Source: Gemmatimonadota bacterium (GTDB lineage Bacteria > Gemmatimonadota > Gemmatimonadetes > Gemmatimonadales > GWC2-71-9). Taken from it: DNA of 35,917 bases. Both the position numbers and the translations under genes were made by a program. Shown here in pieces: positions 14,927 to 23,129 of the stretch (position 1 is the stretch's first letter; the number at the start of each line of letters is the position of its first letter). Under the pieces are notes generated by a model. That model had not been told where the DNA came from and made no database searches. It was given only the letters and a program-made list of their open reading frames with translations. The stretch covers positions 1-35,917 of the forward strand of contig QHUZ01000094.1 in the NCBI GenBank assembly GCA_003223395.1. Direction: 5' to 3'.

Positions 14927-15756
14927 TGGCCGTCGCGTTGACCATCGCGTTGGCGGGCCGCGCCGCCGGGGCACAGACCTGCTCCACCACCGTCGTTTCT
15001 CGCGATGAGCTGATTGCCGCGATGCGGGAGGAGCAAGGCTACAATCTCGTCGCGACCACGAATTGGGCGCGCTTTCAGACCTATGTCTTCTTGCGCCTCG
15101 CGCGCGCCGCCCGGGCGCGCGATTCGAGCGGGCGCAAGCCTATCCTGATCAGGGCGGAAGATTGGTTTTGGAATTACGTCGCGGTGGCCGGACTGAATCC
15201 CGACTCGGCACCGCTCGGCACGCGGCGCGCGCACGATCTGGGTCAAGACATGCAGCTCGACTACAATCCCGCGCATGTCCTCAGTGACGTCCGCCGGGGG
15301 CCTCAGCCGGTGCTGGCGATGAACGTTCGGATTTCATGGCCTCCTGGGCCCCGCGTCCCCACGAGTTACAGCTACCGCGATACCCTCTCGGTGCCGAAGC
15401 TGAAGGTCACGAGTCAGCAGATGATCACGTACCGCCTCGTGGATTTCGGCGATATGGTGCTGTACGACGAGATAAAGGGGGTATCGGGACGTCCGACTTC
15501 CGGACTGCTCGGCGCCCTGTTCTCAATCCTGGGCGAAGGGAGTCTCGTCGAATCCCGCATGACGATCTCTTCCGACGGTGTCCAAGTGCTGCGAGCGCGG
15601 TCGAAGAAGCTGTTTTCGGTAACGGCGATTGCGACCGTGCAGCCCGATGGACGCGGAGAAAAGGGCGTGCCCAACGGAAATGTCGCGCTTGCCACCCTGA
15701 AAGCACGGTTGGAGGAGCCGCTGGAGCTCGTATACAAACCGTACGTCTGCTGGTGA
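14914..15756 (+). CDS. Secreted protein of unknown function
   Basis: 280 residues from ATG 14914, overlapping the end of the UbiA-family gene by 13 bases. The signal peptide reads MARLMAVALTIALAGRAAGAQ. The mature protein begins TCSTTVVSRDELIAAMREEQ; two helical segments (WARFQTYVFLRLARAARA, DWFWNYVAVAGLNP) are followed by a beta-rich part (VLAMNVRISWPPG, QQMITYRLVDFGDMVLYDEI, LFSVTAIATVQPDG). I do not recognise the domain. The overlap suggests co-translation with the UbiA-like gene, so a periplasmic partner in the same pathway is possible. Confidence 0.75.
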   Translation: MARLMAVALTIALAGRAAGAQTCSTTVVSRDELIAAMREEQGYNLVATTNWARFQTYVFLRLARAARARDSSGRKPILIRAEDWFWNYVAVAGLNPDSAPLGTRRAHDLGQDMQLDYNPAHVLSDVRRGPQPVLAMNVRISWPPGPRVPTSYSYRDTLSVPKLKVTSQQMITYRLVDFGDMVLYDEIKGVSGRPTSGLLGALFSILGEGSLVESRMTISSDGVQVLRARSKKLFSVTAIATVQPDGRGEKGVPNGNVALATLKARLEEPLELVYKPYVCW

Positions 15757-15826
15757 GCAGCTCACGCGCACCCGAAACGCGCCTTCCGAATCGTCCAAAG
15801 CCCAGTCCGGGATTCTTTTGAGACCG

Positions 15827-17536
15827 TCAATGCGTCATGCGCAACGGGTCGTTGAGACCGTTCAGCCGCGGATCCCGGATCACCGGCAGTGGACCGCGGG
15901 GCGGTATCGGCGGCAGCTCCTCGAACAGGTGCCGCGGCGGTACCAGGATGATCCTGAAGCAGCTGCTCCCCGCGATCGACGCAAGTTTTTTCCGGCGGCG
16001 GTCGAGATCATTGAACGGATGCGTCGTGGGTAAACCGACGACCGGATCGACCACAAAGAACAGATCGGGCGAGTCGGTGATCGACGGCGTCAACCCCGTC
16101 ATGAATCGCGACAACTGCGCGGGCATCGGCCGCGGGTCCACGTGCAGAAACGGCGTTTGCGTTTCGCGGATGTGGCACGCGCTGCAGGTGTTCAGCGAAA
16201 AGTGGAAGCGTGCGTCGTTGTCGACGATGCCGGTCGCCCGGAAATGCGTGTTCAGCTGATTGGTCGGAGTCGCCCGTGAGGTCGCGGCCATGAACGGATC
16301 GGTCGCGCCGGGGAAATGATCGGGCACAACATGCTTGTCGAGCTTGATCGCCGGCGCATTGGCATTCACATACGTGGCAATTACCGGTTGGGTGTTCAAC
16401 GTCTCGTCGGTAGTTTGCTTGGTCGTCACCTCTTTGAGCTGGTGCGTCGCCGAATCAATCGCAAACTCGCGTAATTCCCACAGCGGGTCCAACGCGTTCT
16501 CGTTGGTGCGGAGCTGGTTGAGCGCGCTGCCGTTCGGTTTCGCTGGATCGGCATTCGCGCGCACGAAGACCTCGGTGATCTTTTCGAGCGAGTCGTTGTA
16601 CGTGGCGCTGCCGAGCGGGAGTGAGCTGAGTGCCACCCAGCGGAGCGCCCAGGCGCGGACATCCGGGCACGTATGCTTGGGGATCCCGTATTCGAAGATC
16701 ACCGAGAACGGCAGGAATTGGCAGCCGACGGTGCCGCTGTCCCGGTTCTGCACCCCGAAGATGAATCGCCCCTCTCCGGCGCTGCCGCGGCCGCCGTAGG
16801 CCGGGTTGTCCCCGAGGTCGATGCGGTTCACGATCGCGGCCAGTCGGAACGGCGAATGATCGAGGTCGAGCTTGCCGCCGGTCCGCGGCCACGGGTTGAT
16901 GATGCGCGTCTGGATGGTTCCGCGTGGCGCCGCGTTGAACCCGCTCGTCACCGGTTGGCTCGCGTTCCATTTCTGCAGCCACCGCTCCATGCTCATCGGG
17001 TCCACCGCGGGAACAAGATCGAAGAGGTTGATGCGCATCCGGGCGCTGATGACGTTGTTGATGTCGCGCAACGCGGCAAAGCGCGCGAGCCGTCCTCGCA
17101 CCATGGCGGTGTCTTCGATCCCGATGACTTCCCGGCCTCGGAAGATGATTTGCGGCATCGTATTCGATTTGAGCGCCGCTCCGCGTGCGACATCCTTGCC
17201 GAGCTCCGCAAAATCGAAGTCGACGATGGCGGAGAAGACGCCGTCGTGCGCCGTGGAATCGCCGTTACTGCCGTCGTCGCGCAACACGATTTCCTTGCCG
17301 CGCGGATAAATGCTGACGCCCTGCTGCACGCTCGAATCACCTTGCTCAAAACGGACTTCGAGGACTGCATTGCCGCCCGGCTGTCCGTTCGGGAGTGGCC
17401 GGATCGTGGCCGACTCGATGCCGGGGGGATTGCGGCTGAAGTCGCGCGCCGCGGGGCGAGTCGGCTCTACTTTGCGACACGATCCGACGAAGCCCAAGCC
17501 AAGCAGCATCGTAAATAGGATCTGACGCGTGCCCAT
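15827..17536 (-). CDS. Large lipoprotein with a single CxxCH haem-binding motif
   Basis: 569 residues. Residues 1-20 (MGTRQILFTMLLGLGFVGSC) are a lipoprotein signal with lipobox Cys20. Near residue 450 the sequence FSLNTCSACHIRETQTP contains one CxxCH motif, as in c-type cytochromes or oxidase-associated proteins. Other recognisable blocks are AIVNRIDLGDNPAYGGRG, GEGRFIFGVQNRD and LPFSVIFEYGIPK. It resembles uncharacterised secreted proteins of soil bacteria; I cannot give a function. The start has a strong SD (AGGAGG just before ATG 17536). It is divergent from the SH3b gene across a 176-base region with an inverted pair of GCTCAAAG elements. Confidence 0.78.
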   Translation of the reverse strand: MGTRQILFTMLLGLGFVGSCRKVEPTRPAARDFSRNPPGIESATIRPLPNGQPGGNAVLEVRFEQGDSSVQQGVSIYPRGKEIVLRDDGSNGDSTAHDGVFSAIVDFDFAELGKDVARGAALKSNTMPQIIFRGREVIGIEDTAMVRGRLARFAALRDINNVISARMRINLFDLVPAVDPMSMERWLQKWNASQPVTSGFNAAPRGTIQTRIINPWPRTGGKLDLDHSPFRLAAIVNRIDLGDNPAYGGRGSAGEGRFIFGVQNRDSGTVGCQFLPFSVIFEYGIPKHTCPDVRAWALRWVALSSLPLGSATYNDSLEKITEVFVRANADPAKPNGSALNQLRTNENALDPLWELREFAIDSATHQLKEVTTKQTTDETLNTQPVIATYVNANAPAIKLDKHVVPDHFPGATDPFMAATSRATPTNQLNTHFRATGIVDNDARFHFSLNTCSACHIRETQTPFLHVDPRPMPAQLSRFMTGLTPSITDSPDLFFVVDPVVGLPTTHPFNDLDRRRKKLASIAGSSCFRIILVPPRHLFEELPPIPPRGPLPVIRDPRLNGLNDPLRMTH

Positions 17537-17591
17537 AGAACCTCCTGCGGGTTGGCCATCGTCTCATGGTACGGCCGTCACGATGTGTCGA

Positions 17592-17607
17592 CTAGGACAC
17601 TTTGAGC
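17592..17607 (-). promoter_or_regulatory. GCTCAAAGTGTCCTAG element, copy 7
   Basis: 15 of 16 positions match the consensus on the minus strand. It points to ATG 17536 at 55 bases. It is the left arm of an inverted pair with copy 8, with 21 bases between the arms. Confidence 0.65.
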
Positions 17608-17628
17608 ATACCCCCCCTCATCAGAATC

Positions 17629-17644
17629 GCTCAAAGTGTGATAG
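17629..17644 (+). promoter_or_regulatory. GCTCAAAGTGTGATAG element, copy 8
   Basis: 15 of 16 positions match the consensus on the plus strand. It points to ATG 17713 at 68 bases, almost the same distance as copy 5 to its gene. It is the right arm of the inverted pair. Confidence 0.65.
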
Positions 17645-17712
17645 TCCGTCGCACGGAACGCCTATCGTTTGAGTGGCGGACAGGTTGCCGATGACCCGGG
17701 TTCGGAGGTGTC

Positions 17713-18603
17713 ATGAGCAGACTCGCAATTGCCATTGCTGCCCTGCTCTGGTTCGCGCCGACTGTGGATGCACAGCAGGTCGGGGTCCTCACTCATGACG
17801 CCACGTTACACAGCGGACCGTCGAGCTCATCGGCCAAAGTGGGCGTATTACAGACTGGCGACGCCGTCACACTGGTCGGCAACGGACATCGGACGGGGTA
17901 TCTCCGCGTGCGCACGCAGAACGAGGAAGTCGGGTGGGTCTACGAGCGCTATGTCACGATCGTTGATCCCACCGAGCTACACGCGCCTGCTCCAGCGCAC
18001 ACATTCAGCGCTGGAGCGCCCGCGCTGGCGGCCGGACCGGGCGACTTCGACTCGTGTCCCGACTCGGGCAATGCGAAGCTGCGCAACGTACGGGCCTTGA
18101 ATCGCCTGAAGAACCGGAGTGCGCAACCTCAAGATGTGGACATCGACAGTAGTGTGACCCTGGCCGCCATGCTCGCGCCCAGCACAAACGACAGCGGTCG
18201 ATTCGGCGACGGGAAGGCCGCGGAGATCACCGGGTATGTCTTCCGTGTGATTCCCGGCGGGCACTTCGAGACCACGAACTGCGAGAAAGGGGATCCCATC
18301 CATCGCGATACCCATATCGAGCTCACCACGAGCCCGACCGATACCGTCGAAATCCGCCGGGTCATTGTCGAGGTGACCCCGCGTTGGCGTGCGGCCGCCT
18401 TGCAGGACTCGGTGGAATGGTCCACCGCCACGCTGCAGCAGACGCTCGAGGGCCACTGGGCCAAGGTGCGTGGGTGGCTGATGTTCGACTCAGAGCACAA
18501 AGCCCAATCCGAAAACACGCGTCCGGGAGGAGACGGGAACTGGCGAGCGACCGCTTGGGAGATTCACCCCATTACGGCACTTACGATCATCAGTCAGCCC
18601 TGA
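17713..18603 (+). CDS. Exported SH3b-domain protein
   Basis: 296 residues. The signal peptide reads MSRLAIAIAALLWFAPTVDAQ. Residues about 22-85 form a bacterial SH3 domain (VLTHDATLHSGPSSSSAKVG, GDAVTLVGNG, VGWVYERYV). After a linker comes a second domain of unknown function with GYVFRVIPGGHFETTNC, DTHIELTTSP, VIVEVTPRWRAA, VRGWLMFDSEHKAQS and TAWEIHPITAL. It has an upstream SD (GGAGGT). Three bases separate its stop from the GTG of the DUF2235 gene, so the pair is almost certainly an operon. SH3b domains often bind peptidoglycan or proteins, so a periplasmic role is likely. Confidence 0.82.
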   Translation: MSRLAIAIAALLWFAPTVDAQQVGVLTHDATLHSGPSSSSAKVGVLQTGDAVTLVGNGHRTGYLRVRTQNEEVGWVYERYVTIVDPTELHAPAPAHTFSAGAPALAAGPGDFDSCPDSGNAKLRNVRALNRLKNRSAQPQDVDIDSSVTLAAMLAPSTNDSGRFGDGKAAEITGYVFRVIPGGHFETTNCEKGDPIHRDTHIELTTSPTDTVEIRRVIVEVTPRWRAAALQDSVEWSTATLQQTLEGHWAKVRGWLMFDSEHKAQSENTRPGGDGNWRATAWEIHPITALTIISQP

Positions 18604-18606
18604 ATC

Positions 18607-19698
18607 GTGTCCAAGAACATCGTTATCTGCTGCGATGGCACGGGCAATCAATTTGGAACGCAAAACTCGAACGTCATAAAGCTCTATAAGACGTTGGTCT
18701 GCGACACGACGCAGATCGCCTATTACCACCCCGGTGTCGGGACGATGGGGGCGCGCGCCGCGCTCACGCAAATCGAGCAGTGGTGGACCCGTGTCCTCGG
18801 TCTCGCCTTTGGGTATGGGATTTCCGACAACATTGCTGACGCGTACCAGTTTCTCATGCGAGAATTCGCAGCCGGCGACCGGTTGTACATCTTTGGGTTC
18901 AGTCGGGGGGCATACACAGCACGAGCGTTGTGTGGGATGCTCCACATCGTCGGCCTGCTGACCGAGGGTAACGAAGCCTTGATTCCCTATGCGATCCGGA
19001 TGATCAAGCGCAAGCAGATCGATTTCGCGGTCGCCGCTGATTTCAAGCACACCTTCGCACGTGAATGCAAGCCGCACCTCGTCGGGGTGTGGGATACGGT
19101 CAGCTCCGTAGGATGGGTGTACGACGCGGTGCACTTTCCATTCACGCGAGCGACCAAGAACCCCGACTTCAATATCGTGCGGCACGCCGTTTCCATTGAT
19201 GAGCGTCGCGCCTTCTTCCGCCAGAACTCGTTCGGCGACCCGCACGACACCCAGCAGGATATCAAGGAAGTGTGGTTCGCCGGCGTGCACTCTGACGTCG
19301 GCGGCAGTTATCCCGAGTCGGAGAGTCAGCTCTCCAAGATTGCGTTGCGGTGGATGTTGGGTGAGGCCGAGCGGGCTGGCCTTCGAGTTGACCAGTATCG
19401 CAAGGCGGACATTCTCGGCGGGAAGCCGCCGTATGTCGCCCCTGATTCTGCCACGACAAACCAGCACGAATCGCTGAAGGGGTGGTGGTGGATTGCTGAG
19501 TTATGGCCAAAACTGACTCACCGGCAGGTCACGCCGGGCGTATGGCGGCAGTCGATTCGCGTGAATCTGGGGCGAAGACGGTTGATTCCGGCCGACGCGC
19601 TGGTCCATGAGTCGGTGCAACAACGTCTAGAGCGCGTTCCCGACTACAAGCCACGCAATTTGCCGCAGCAACGTCATGTTCTCAGCGACTCTCCGTAG
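18607..19698 (+). CDS. DUF2235 alpha/beta hydrolase (Tle1-like phospholipase family)
   Basis: 363 residues from GTG 18607. The DUF2235 signature is clear: NIVICCDGTGNQFG at the start, the nucleophile elbow YIFGFSRGAYTARALCG with Ser99, VGVWDTVSSVG, and the acid block EVWFAGVHSDVGGSYPE. This family includes the type VI secretion phospholipase effectors Tle1, but also many housekeeping or unassigned hydrolases. No T6SS genes (VgrG, Hcp, PAAR) are in the window and the protein has no signal peptide. It is directly coupled to an exported SH3b protein, so a secreted-effector/partner arrangement is one reading. The substrate is unknown. Confidence 0.88.
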   Translation: MSKNIVICCDGTGNQFGTQNSNVIKLYKTLVCDTTQIAYYHPGVGTMGARAALTQIEQWWTRVLGLAFGYGISDNIADAYQFLMREFAAGDRLYIFGFSRGAYTARALCGMLHIVGLLTEGNEALIPYAIRMIKRKQIDFAVAADFKHTFARECKPHLVGVWDTVSSVGWVYDAVHFPFTRATKNPDFNIVRHAVSIDERRAFFRQNSFGDPHDTQQDIKEVWFAGVHSDVGGSYPESESQLSKIALRWMLGEAERAGLRVDQYRKADILGGKPPYVAPDSATTNQHESLKGWWWIAELWPKLTHRQVTPGVWRQSIRVNLGRRRLIPADALVHESVQQRLERVPDYKPRNLPQQRHVLSDSP

Positions 19699-19755
19699 TC
19701 GCCCCCCCCCGGCCCCTCCGTTGCGTCCCTCGGCCGCGCGCACAGCTTATTCGGG

Positions 19756-21054
19756 GTGCTTCCCTCCCTCACCGCCGCGCTCTGGCCCGCCAGCGCCTAT
19801 CGACGCGATCAGTTGCCCGAGCGCGTGCTCCAGTTCGGCAGCGGCATGCTGCTGCGCGCGCTGTGCGCGGCGGCAGTGGACGCGGCAAACCGGGCGGGGG
19901 CGCGTGCCGGTCGCATTGTCGTCGTGCAGAGCACGGCGGAAGGAGCGGCCCGCGCCCGCACCCTGAACGCCCAGGACGGCTTGTTCACCCTGGTCGAGCG
20001 CGGCCTGTCCGGCGGCGCGCCGCTCGAACGCGTTGGCCTGATCGGCGCGATCTCGCGCGCGCTCGCCGCGGACAGTCAGTGGAACGCCGTGCGCGACGTC
20101 GCGGCGCAGCCTGAGATCCAGGTGATCGTCAGCAATGTCTCGGAGGCGGGGTTCCGGATCGACGCGCCCTTCCCGGGCCGGCTGACGGATGCGCTGCACG
20201 CGCGATTCACGCGCGCACCCGCTGCACCGCCCGTGTTCGTCATCCCGACCGAGCTAGTGCCAGATAACGGCCCACGCCTGGCGGCCATGATTCACGAAGT
20301 GGCGAGGAAGTACGACAACAGCTTTCGCGCCTGGCTCGAGGCGCGCGTGCGATTCTGCTCCTCACTCGTCGACCGGATCGTCACCGCGCCGCCGCCCGAT
20401 CAGCATGCCGCGCTCGAGGCGACGCTGGGCTACCGCGACGCGTTGCTCACCGTGACCGAACCGTACGCCCTGTGGGCCATCGAGGTGGATCCCGCCGAGC
20501 TGCGGACCGTGTTTCCGATTGACAGCGCAAATGTCGTGTTCGCACCCGATATCGCGTTCTACCGCGAGCGCAAGCTGCGCCTGCTCAATGCGGTGCACAC
20601 GGCGACGGCACCGCTCGCCGCTCTGGCCGGCGTCCGCACTGTGCGCGACGCCACGCTGCATCCGCTGCTCGGCGGCTTCCAGAAACGGCTGCTGTTCGAC
20701 GAGATCATCCCCGCGACTGATATCCCGGCGGACGACGCGCGCGCGTTCGCACACCAGGTGCTCGAGCGGTTCGCTAATCCGTGGCTCGAGCACGAGTACC
20801 GCGTCATCGCGACGAATCAGGAAGAGAAGTTCCGAATCCGGGTCGTGCCGCTCATCGTTCGCCGTCCTGCACCAGGATTGTCCCTCGCCGCCGCGGCCCA
20901 CCTGACATTCACCCGGGCGCCGCTCGACGCGCTCGGCGAGGCGGCGCGCATCTCGGAATTCGCCGCAGCGACGACGCGCTGGATGGCGGTGCTGGCGCGG
21001 GACGGCGTCGAGGCGGCGCTAGCCGCGCTGACGGAGAGTGCCCGATGTACATGA
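19756..21054 (+). CDS. uxaB: Mannitol-dehydrogenase-family hexuronate reductase (UxaB-like)
   Basis: 432 residues, NAD-dependent. The nucleotide-binding start RVLQFGSGMLLRAL matches tagaturonate reductase UxaB rather than the FHRAH form of fructuronate reductase UxuB. Further blocks are FVIPTELVPDNGPRL, FCSSLVDRIV, YRERKLRLLNAVHTATAPL and RVVPLIVRR. The family Lys/His catalytic region is in KLRLLNAVHT. It overlaps uxuA by 10 bases. Sequence suggests tagaturonate to altronate, but the partner is mannonate dehydratase, so in this pathway it may reduce fructuronate to mannonate. The start is GTG 19756. Confidence 0.82.
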   Translation: MLPSLTAALWPASAYRRDQLPERVLQFGSGMLLRALCAAAVDAANRAGARAGRIVVVQSTAEGAARARTLNAQDGLFTLVERGLSGGAPLERVGLIGAISRALAADSQWNAVRDVAAQPEIQVIVSNVSEAGFRIDAPFPGRLTDALHARFTRAPAAPPVFVIPTELVPDNGPRLAAMIHEVARKYDNSFRAWLEARVRFCSSLVDRIVTAPPPDQHAALEATLGYRDALLTVTEPYALWAIEVDPAELRTVFPIDSANVVFAPDIAFYRERKLRLLNAVHTATAPLAALAGVRTVRDATLHPLLGGFQKRLLFDEIIPATDIPADDARAFAHQVLERFANPWLEHEYRVIATNQEEKFRIRVVPLIVRRPAPGLSLAAAAHLTFTRAPLDALGEAARISEFAAATTRWMAVLARDGVEAALAALTESARCT

Positions 21055-22085
21055 CGTTCCGCTGGTTCGGGCCCACCGACCCGATCCCGCTCGCGCACAT
21101 CCGCCAAATCCCCGGCGTGGAAGGCGTGGTGAGCGCGCTGTACGACGTGCCGGTCGGCGATGCGTGGCCGAGGGGCCGGCTCGCGCAGCTGCAGAATGAC
21201 ATCGCGGACGCAGGGCTCAAGCTCGCGGTCGTCGAGAGCATTCCGGTTCACGAAGACATCAAGCTCGGACGTCCCACGCGCGACCGCCTGATCGCGAACT
21301 ACTGTGAGAGCGTTCGCACCATGGGCGAGCTGGGCGTGCGGGTGCTGTGTTACAACTTCATGCCCGTGTTCGACTGGATGCGCACCGATCTCGCGCTGCC
21401 GCTGCCCGATGGATCGACCGCGCTCGCGTACGACGATGCGGCGCTCGCCCGCATGGACATCGCGCGGGGGACCGGCGATCTCCCCGGCTGGGCTGCGACC
21501 TATGATGCAACCGAGCTACGTGGGCTGCTCGAGGCGTACCGCAAGGTGCACGCGGAGCGGCTGTGGGATCACCTCGCCTACTTCCTCGAGCGCGTCGTCC
21601 CCGTCGCCGAGCAAGCGGGCGTGCGGATGGCGATCCACCCCGACGACCCACCGTGGCCCATCTTCGGGCTGCCGCGCATCATCTGCCGCGGCCGGGACTT
21701 GGAGCGACTCCTGCAGCTCGTCGACCGTCCCGCCAACGGCGTCACGTTCTGCACGGGCTCGCTCGGCGCCCTCCCCGAGAACGACCTGCCGGCGATGGTG
21801 CGGCGCCTCGGCCCGCGCATCCACTTTGCGCACTGCCGCAACGTGCGCGTCACCGGTGAGCGGCAGTTCCACGAGACGCCACATCCCTCGGCGTTGGGCG
21901 ATGTCAATCTAGCAGCCGTGCTGCGAGCATTGCGCGACACGGGCTTCGCCGGCCCGATGCGCCCCGACCACGGGCGGATGATCTGGGGCGAGCGCGGACG
22001 GCCGGGCTACGGATTGTATGACCGCGCGCTGGGCGCGACTTACCTTCAGGGACTGTGGGAAGGACTAACGACAGAAACGGGATGA
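21045..22085 (+). CDS. uxuA: D-mannonate dehydratase
   Basis: Converts D-mannonate to 2-keto-3-deoxygluconate. A 346-residue TIM barrel with UxuA hallmarks: FRWFGPTDPIPLAHIRQIPG at the start, VVESIPVHEDIKLG, LCYNFMPVFDWMRTDL, MAIHPDDPPWPIFGLPRI, VTFCTGSLGA and the metal-binding FAHCRNVRVTG followed by MRPDHGRMIWGE. ATG 21045 overlaps the uxaB-like stop, which implies translational coupling; a second ATG at 21051 is possible. It is slightly short compared with the Escherichia coli enzyme (about 394). Confidence 0.94.
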   Translation: MYMTFRWFGPTDPIPLAHIRQIPGVEGVVSALYDVPVGDAWPRGRLAQLQNDIADAGLKLAVVESIPVHEDIKLGRPTRDRLIANYCESVRTMGELGVRVLCYNFMPVFDWMRTDLALPLPDGSTALAYDDAALARMDIARGTGDLPGWAATYDATELRGLLEAYRKVHAERLWDHLAYFLERVVPVAEQAGVRMAIHPDDPPWPIFGLPRIICRGRDLERLLQLVDRPANGVTFCTGSLGALPENDLPAMVRRLGPRIHFAHCRNVRVTGERQFHETPHPSALGDVNLAAVLRALRDTGFAGPMRPDHGRMIWGERGRPGYGLYDRALGATYLQGLWEGLTTETG

Positions 22086-22121
22086 TGGACTCACGGTTCA
22101 ACTCCTCGTTGGAAACCGAAC

Positions 22122-23021
22122 TCAGCCTATCCCCGCATCTCTCAAATATCCGGCCGCCACTTTCGCATACTGCTCAATCGCGACCTCGGGCTCCTCAATC
22201 TCCGGATGCCACCGCTTCTCCCACTCGAAGCTAAAGAACCCACGGTAGCCGATCTTCGCGAGCGCCGCGATCTGCCGTTTCACGGGTACGTCACCGGTGC
22301 CGGTGAGGACATAGCGCCGGTCGGTGCCGGCGGCGACGGAGTCCTTGAGATGGGTGTGCCGGATGTAGCGCCCCAGCTGCCGCACGGTGTCCTCGGGCTG
22401 CTCTTTGCCCGACACGAAGGTGTGATGCGCGTCCCACAGCAACGCCACGTTGGGTGAGTCGGCTTTCTGGAGGATTTCGAACAGCGCGGGCGAGTCGGTG
22501 AAGTCGCCATGCGATTCGATGATCACGGTGACGTCTTTGCCGCGCGCATAATCGCCAAGCTCGTGCAGCGCGCCGCCGATGTGCGCGAGCATCTCGTCGC
22601 GTGGCACGCCGGCGACGTACTCGTTGCCGAACACGCGCACGTACGGCGCGCCGAGTGCGTGGGCGAGATCGATGAAGCGGCGCGCCTCGTCGAGCTGCGC
22701 GGCATGCTTGACCGGGTCCATGTCGTGCATCTGCGCCGACGCGCCAAGGCAGGACACGCTGAGCTCGTGCGCCGCGAGCTGGCGTCGCGCTTCGGCGATT
22801 CGCTCTGGCGCAAGCTCGGGCACCTTCGTGAGATCCATGTTCGTCAGGATGCCGCGTAGCTCGACCGACGCGAATTGCTGCTCGGCCGCAAAATCGAGGA
22901 TTCGGGGCCAAGGCCAGCTGGGGCAGCCGAGCGTGGAGAAGCCCAGAGGCAGCTTCTTGGCCGCGTGCCAAGGCAGCAGCAGCGCAGCCGCAGTTCCGAC
23001 AAACTCCCGTCGAGTGGTCAT
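22122..23021 (-). CDS. Exported sugar phosphate isomerase/epimerase (xylose isomerase-like TIM barrel)
   Basis: 299 residues. The N-terminus MTTRREFVGTAAALLLP is a Tat-like signal with RR, suggesting periplasmic export. The barrel shows LGFSTLGCPSWPWPRILDFA, SVELRGI, VTVIIESHGDF, VALLWDAHHTF, IRHTHLKDS and GFFSFEWEKRWHPEIEEPE, with the Glu/Asp/His/Glu metal ligands of the family. It is divergent from the Tat-exported oxidoreductase at 23130 and lies within the hexuronate cluster. Its substrate is probably a sugar acid or keto-sugar; this is inference. Confidence 0.85.
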   Translation of the reverse strand: MTTRREFVGTAAALLLPWHAAKKLPLGFSTLGCPSWPWPRILDFAAEQQFASVELRGILTNMDLTKVPELAPERIAEARRQLAAHELSVSCLGASAQMHDMDPVKHAAQLDEARRFIDLAHALGAPYVRVFGNEYVAGVPRDEMLAHIGGALHELGDYARGKDVTVIIESHGDFTDSPALFEILQKADSPNVALLWDAHHTFVSGKEQPEDTVRQLGRYIRHTHLKDSVAAGTDRRYVLTGTGDVPVKRQIAALAKIGYRGFFSFEWEKRWHPEIEEPEVAIEQYAKVAAGYLRDAGIG

Positions 23022-23032
23022 AGCGTCGTTCC

Positions 23033-23052
23033 TGAAACTAGCTTTTAGTTCA
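23033..23052. promoter_or_regulatory. Imperfect palindrome in divergent promoter region
   Basis: TGAAACTA (23033-23040) and TAGTTCA (23046-23052) form an imperfect inverted repeat. It lies in the 108-base gap between the divergent isomerase and oxidoreductase genes. It is a candidate operator for a sugar-responsive repressor. No matching regulator gene is in the window. Confidence 0.3.
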
Positions 23053-23129
23053 CCGTGACGCTCGACCAGTCCCGTCTTGCAGGACCACGGGGACGAAGTC
23101 TATTTCCGCAGTATCAAAGTGAGGCCACT

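Noticed and set aside
17592-17644. Inverted GCTCAAAG pair as ends of a small mobile element (MITE)
   Set aside because: The arms enclose only 21 bases, no target-site duplication is seen, and other copies are single or tandem with consistent polarity to genes.
18607-19698. DUF2235 gene as part of a type VI secretion locus
   Set aside because: No VgrG, Hcp, PAAR or Tss genes are in the window, so only the family membership is claimed.
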